From: Cutaneotrichosporon cavernicola
Lineage: Eukaryota; Basidiomycota; Tremellomycetes; Trichosporonales; Trichosporonaceae
Length of the DNA: 64,000 nt
Assembly: GCF_030864355.1 (NCBI RefSeq)
Contig: NC_083395.1
Span: 2,108,001-2,172,000 of the forward strand
Reading direction: 5' to 3'
The position numbers and the translations under genes were made by a program. This document shows positions 61,046 through 64,000 of this stretch, in pieces (within the stretch, counting starts at the first letter, position 1; the number at the start of each line of letters is the position of its first letter). Below the pieces are notes generated by a model. It had not been told where the DNA came from and did not search any database. It was given only the letters and a program-made list of their open reading frames with translations.

Positions 61046-61848
61046 TTAGACCATTCCCTCTGACGCCGAGAGTCGGTCACCGCGGCGGGCCATCGTGCCG
61101 GCCACGAAGCCCATCATGGTAAGGAAGATACTGAAGATGATAAACTCGACCCATGCCAACGCCTCAGCAGCGATGTTCAGACTGCAGTGCGGCATTGACG
61201 AGGCACCTGCACAATGCCTGCCGCCACCGATCGACCGGGTGAACGACGCGGCGCCACTCAGCCACAAGAGCCATCTGATGTCAGAGCCAGCGAACCATTG
61301 CTCACGTGAAGCCAACGTATATGATGTGGGAGAGGACGCTCGAGAACCATGGGCCTGAGACGAAGAAGAAGGCCAGGTAGATGCTGTTTAACACGACGGT
61401 CCACCACGAGGTGAAGAGGAGGAACCTTGTCCGGCCGTGGAGCGAGCTGCCCACCCACCAGTCATCGCTGGGGTCAGTCTAGAAAGGAGAAGACGTACCT
61501 GTTATTGCGCGACACGAGGAAGGCAGTGATACAGCCCTCGATGACGGCGAGGAGGAGCGTTACGATCAGAAATAGCGGCTGGAGCCGGCGTAGGCGGTCG
61601 GGCTTGGTGTCAGCGCAGACGATCACAGTCGTTGTGGTCTTGGCTGGGGTCTGGAGAGGGCCGGGGTCGAGAGGATGCGGACGGGCCCAGTCCACTTGTG
61701 GGGCCAGGTGTGCTGGTTCCGGCCATTGCGGCGCGGGGATGGGTAACGGGCGCGGGCGGATGAGGGGCGTGTATGGGATGACATGGTGCGGGGAGTGCAT
61801 TGGATACGCGGGAGAGAGAGGACATGTGGGATTGTGCGGGCAGGTCAT
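61046..61848 (-). CDS. MARVEL-type four-span membrane protein
   Basis: A membrane protein with a proline-rich N-terminus (PTCPLSPAYPMHSPHH onward) and four hydrophobic spans: LFLIVTLLLAVIEGCITAFL, FLLFTSWWTVVLNSIYLAFF, YVGFTWLLWLSGAASFTRSI and EFIIFSIFLTMMGFVAG. Spacing, Trp-rich second and third segments and the WLLWLSGAAS pattern suggest the MARVEL fold found in membrane-domain proteins such as Nce102. Introns with CTGAC branch sites follow RNN and VGFT. Stop 61046-61048. The start at 61848 was chosen because it opens the frame of the first span. An upstream ATG at 61981 opens a different frame (MGDWVCPLRFHLSS onward, also hydrophobic) and could be an extra spliced exon. No ligand or role can be stated. 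Confidence 0.72.
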
Positions 61849-62426
61849 GGTCGCTGCAGTTTATGATTGTGCCGCCGGCGTCATCGGCGCTGATGAGAAG
61901 GAGGGTGGTGAGGAGCAAAGTGCCAGTAAGGAGGAGAATGGAGGATAGATGGAAGCGGAGAGGACATACCCAGTCACCCATTGTTAGTTAGAGCGTGTGG
62001 TGATGGGAAGCAACGTGCGAGCGATGGGGTTGTGAAGAGCGCGAATATACAGGGTGCGGGTGCGTAAGTGGGTAGCGAGAGGACCTGTAAGTACGACGAG
62101 GTGGCAAGGAGTGCCGGTCAGTTATCGCCTGCTTTGAAACAAGCGTGCCTGCTCCAGCACCCAAGTCAGCATGGCTTGAGAAGTGAGAAATATGAGTAAC
62201 TACGACGGAGCCCTCGGGACCCCATGCACTGTAGATTGCATTTGAGATGGACGACGTACGTCACTCACTATTGCCATTCATTCAGGCACCCACATAGACG
62301 GTTTTCGGCTTCGGCCACGGTTGGTTGGTCGTCTCGTGTCCGTCGCACTGGCACAGGAATGCTCTGCTAATCGTCACATCTTGAAGTCTATCGCACTACT
62401 CGGCAGCTCCACTGGCCACCCTATGA
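61849..62426. other. Intergenic region between the MARVEL gene and PRE6
   Basis: 578 bases. The left 130 bases hold the alternative hydrophobic frame mentioned for the MARVEL gene. The rest shows no gene. Confidence 0.5.
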
Positions 62427-63836
62427 CTACTGCACACCGCTCTCCTCACCCGGAGCCGTCGCACCGCTTGCCCCTCCTGGGCCACCAGGGGTGCTCGTGC
62501 CGGTCGCGGCGCCCGAGAGCGCGGTCGCGAACATGGATGCCTGGCCAGCCTGAGTCGCCGCGAGGCGGGCGCGCTTACGCTCAGCCTCGGCCTCCTTCTC
62601 GGCCTCGATGCCAGCAACGATCGCCTCGATCTCTGACTGCTCCAGGCTCTGCGTGTTAGCGCTGTTTCTCGAGTGGGGGTAGCGTTTGCGGCCAGTTTGA
62701 CCCTGCACGTCTACAGCAACCTGAATAACCAGCAGCGACTCCAACTCACCCGCACGACGCCGTAGCGCTCCATCACAGAGATCTCAATGTTCTTCGCACC
62801 CGTCTGCACGACCTCGAGCAACGACTTAACGGCAAGCTTGATCGTGTCCGCGCGGTCGAGGTTCTCGACGTAGTTCTTCTCGAGGAACTCGCGCACAGTC
62901 TTGGACGCGCGTCCGATGGCGCAGGCCTGCTGTCAGCTAGAGCTCTTCTTGACCGATTCCTTCCTTGGGGGACGCAGACGCACCTTCCACGCAGAGTAGA
63001 TACCACTGGGCTCGGTCATGAAGAGGTGGGGCTTGGTGTCGTTAGGGTCAAAGCCGACGATGAGAGTCGAGATGCCGAACGGGCGCACACCACCCGACTG
63101 GGTATACCGCTGCTGGATCCCGGCGACATACTTGGTGATGTACTCGACGGTGACGGGGTCCTCGACTGTCAGACGGTGCGACTGGCACTCGACGCGCGCC
63201 TTGTCGATCAGGATGCGGCCATCGGCAGTGAGGCCTGCGGTGAGCGCGAGTTCATGTGTCGGCGAGCATGCGAGCGGAAGGTATTGGAACGATAGACAGG
63301 CATCTTGCGGTGGCACTTGATTTTCAAACGAAAACAACCCAGCTGAGCACAGTATCCACTCCACCACCGCCAGACACACACGCATCTACTCACCAGCAAA
63401 CGCAGTGCAGATGTGATCGTCAAGCATGGCAACCTTGCGCACCGTCCGGGGATCCTGGAGCTGCAGCGTCGACTTCTTCTCGACGCCAAGCACGACACAC
63501 GACTTGCCACGCACGCCCACCTGCGGTAAGCTACGAAGGAACACCAGCCAGCTGGATAAAGCACTCACCGCAGCAGTGCCGCGACGCACGGCCTCAAGCG
63601 CGTACTCGACCTGGAACAGCTGATTGTCAGTTGCGCGACCCAAATAGGGGATGAGTAAGCCGACGTACATGTCCATCAGGCGAGAAGACCGTGAGGGCTT
63701 GTGTCAGCTTGTCCTGAAGCCTTCCAGCTGTCCGTGAAGGTGCGCAACCAGAACGCCGAGGAGAGTGAAGACGTTGGAGGAAGCACTTATCTTCGGAGTG
63801 CGTAAGGTACTCACCACGATCGTAGGAGCGCGACAT
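62427..63836 (-). CDS. PRE6: 20S proteasome subunit alpha4 (PSMA7/Pre6)
   Basis: An outer-ring alpha subunit of the 20S proteasome. The N-terminal signature spliced over two introns reads [20 protein letters not shown] then [14 protein letters not shown]. The body continues [100 protein letters not shown] and [27 protein letters not shown] and the Glu/Ala-rich helix [19 protein letters not shown] come next, followed by a Gly/Thr/Ala-rich tail absent from yeast Pre6. [16 protein letters not shown] with [14 protein letters not shown] marks alpha4 and no other alpha subunit. Stop 62427-62429. The 5' leader continues to the right end of the window. Confidence 0.95.
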
Positions 63837-64000
63837 GGTTCTCTACTCCGCACTTGCTAAAACTTGAAGAGGCTGCTCGTGGAGCAGTTGAGGTTGAAGT
63901 TGTGGGCGACGACGAGTCGCGACGCAGTGCTGGCAGAGGATGTTGTTCCAGTTCGATGACGCTTGCGACGCGACAAGTACAGAGCGAGCGTCAGCGTTGA

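Overview
The window is nuclear DNA of a basidiomycete yeast, most likely a tremellomycete and probably of the Trichosporonales. Genes on both strands carry many very short introns (about 31-60 nt) with GT-AG ends and a CTGAC-type branch site a few bases before the acceptor. It encodes eEF3, a fungus-specific elongation factor. It also links several genes that belong to the mating-type (MAT) locus of Cryptococcus. The assignment rests on gene content and intron style; no database was searched.

Left part (1-22.7 kb), read as MAT-associated: the 3' end of TSR1, then STE11 (pheromone MAPKKK, minus), IKS1 (kinase, minus), VPS26 (retromer, plus), a UNC13/Munc13-like gene (plus), a PH-CRIB PAK kinase of Ste20/Cla4 type (plus), RPL22 (plus), a single homeodomain gene (SXI-like, minus) and an AVT3/4-type vacuolar amino-acid transporter (minus). 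STE11, STE20/PAK, IKS1, RPL22 and an SXI homeodomain gene all lie in the Cryptococcus MAT locus, so this is very probably a MAT-locus segment or its edge. I found no pheromone receptor (STE3) or CaaX pheromone gene here.

Middle (22.7-31.9 kb): a 3.3 kb stretch without a recognisable gene, eEF3 (plus, with a leader intron), a decayed or unrecognised coding relic near 30.1-30.9 kb, and gene-poor DNA.

Right part (31.9-64 kb), dense housekeeping genes: cytosolic Asp-tRNA synthetase DPS1 (minus), a small unknown gene (minus), RPS28 (minus, with an unusually long 530-nt intron), SMC5 (plus), TRAPPII subunit TRS120 (minus), a 61-residue Cys-rich protein (minus), a short-chain dehydrogenase (plus), the giant lipid-transfer protein FMP27 (minus, about 9 kb), the WSS1 metalloprotease (plus), a tRNA-Thr(AGT), BET2 (plus), a MARVEL-type membrane protein (minus) and proteasome alpha4 (minus).

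The left part could act as one mating-signalling cassette: PAK and STE11 are upstream kinases of the pheromone MAPK cascade, and the homeodomain factor sets post-fusion identity. The remaining genes serve translation, trafficking, genome maintenance and lipid transport. Coordinates of spliced genes run from start to stop codon. For STE11, RPL22, the homeodomain gene, RPS28, eEF3 and the two small genes I checked that the summed exon lengths are divisible by three.
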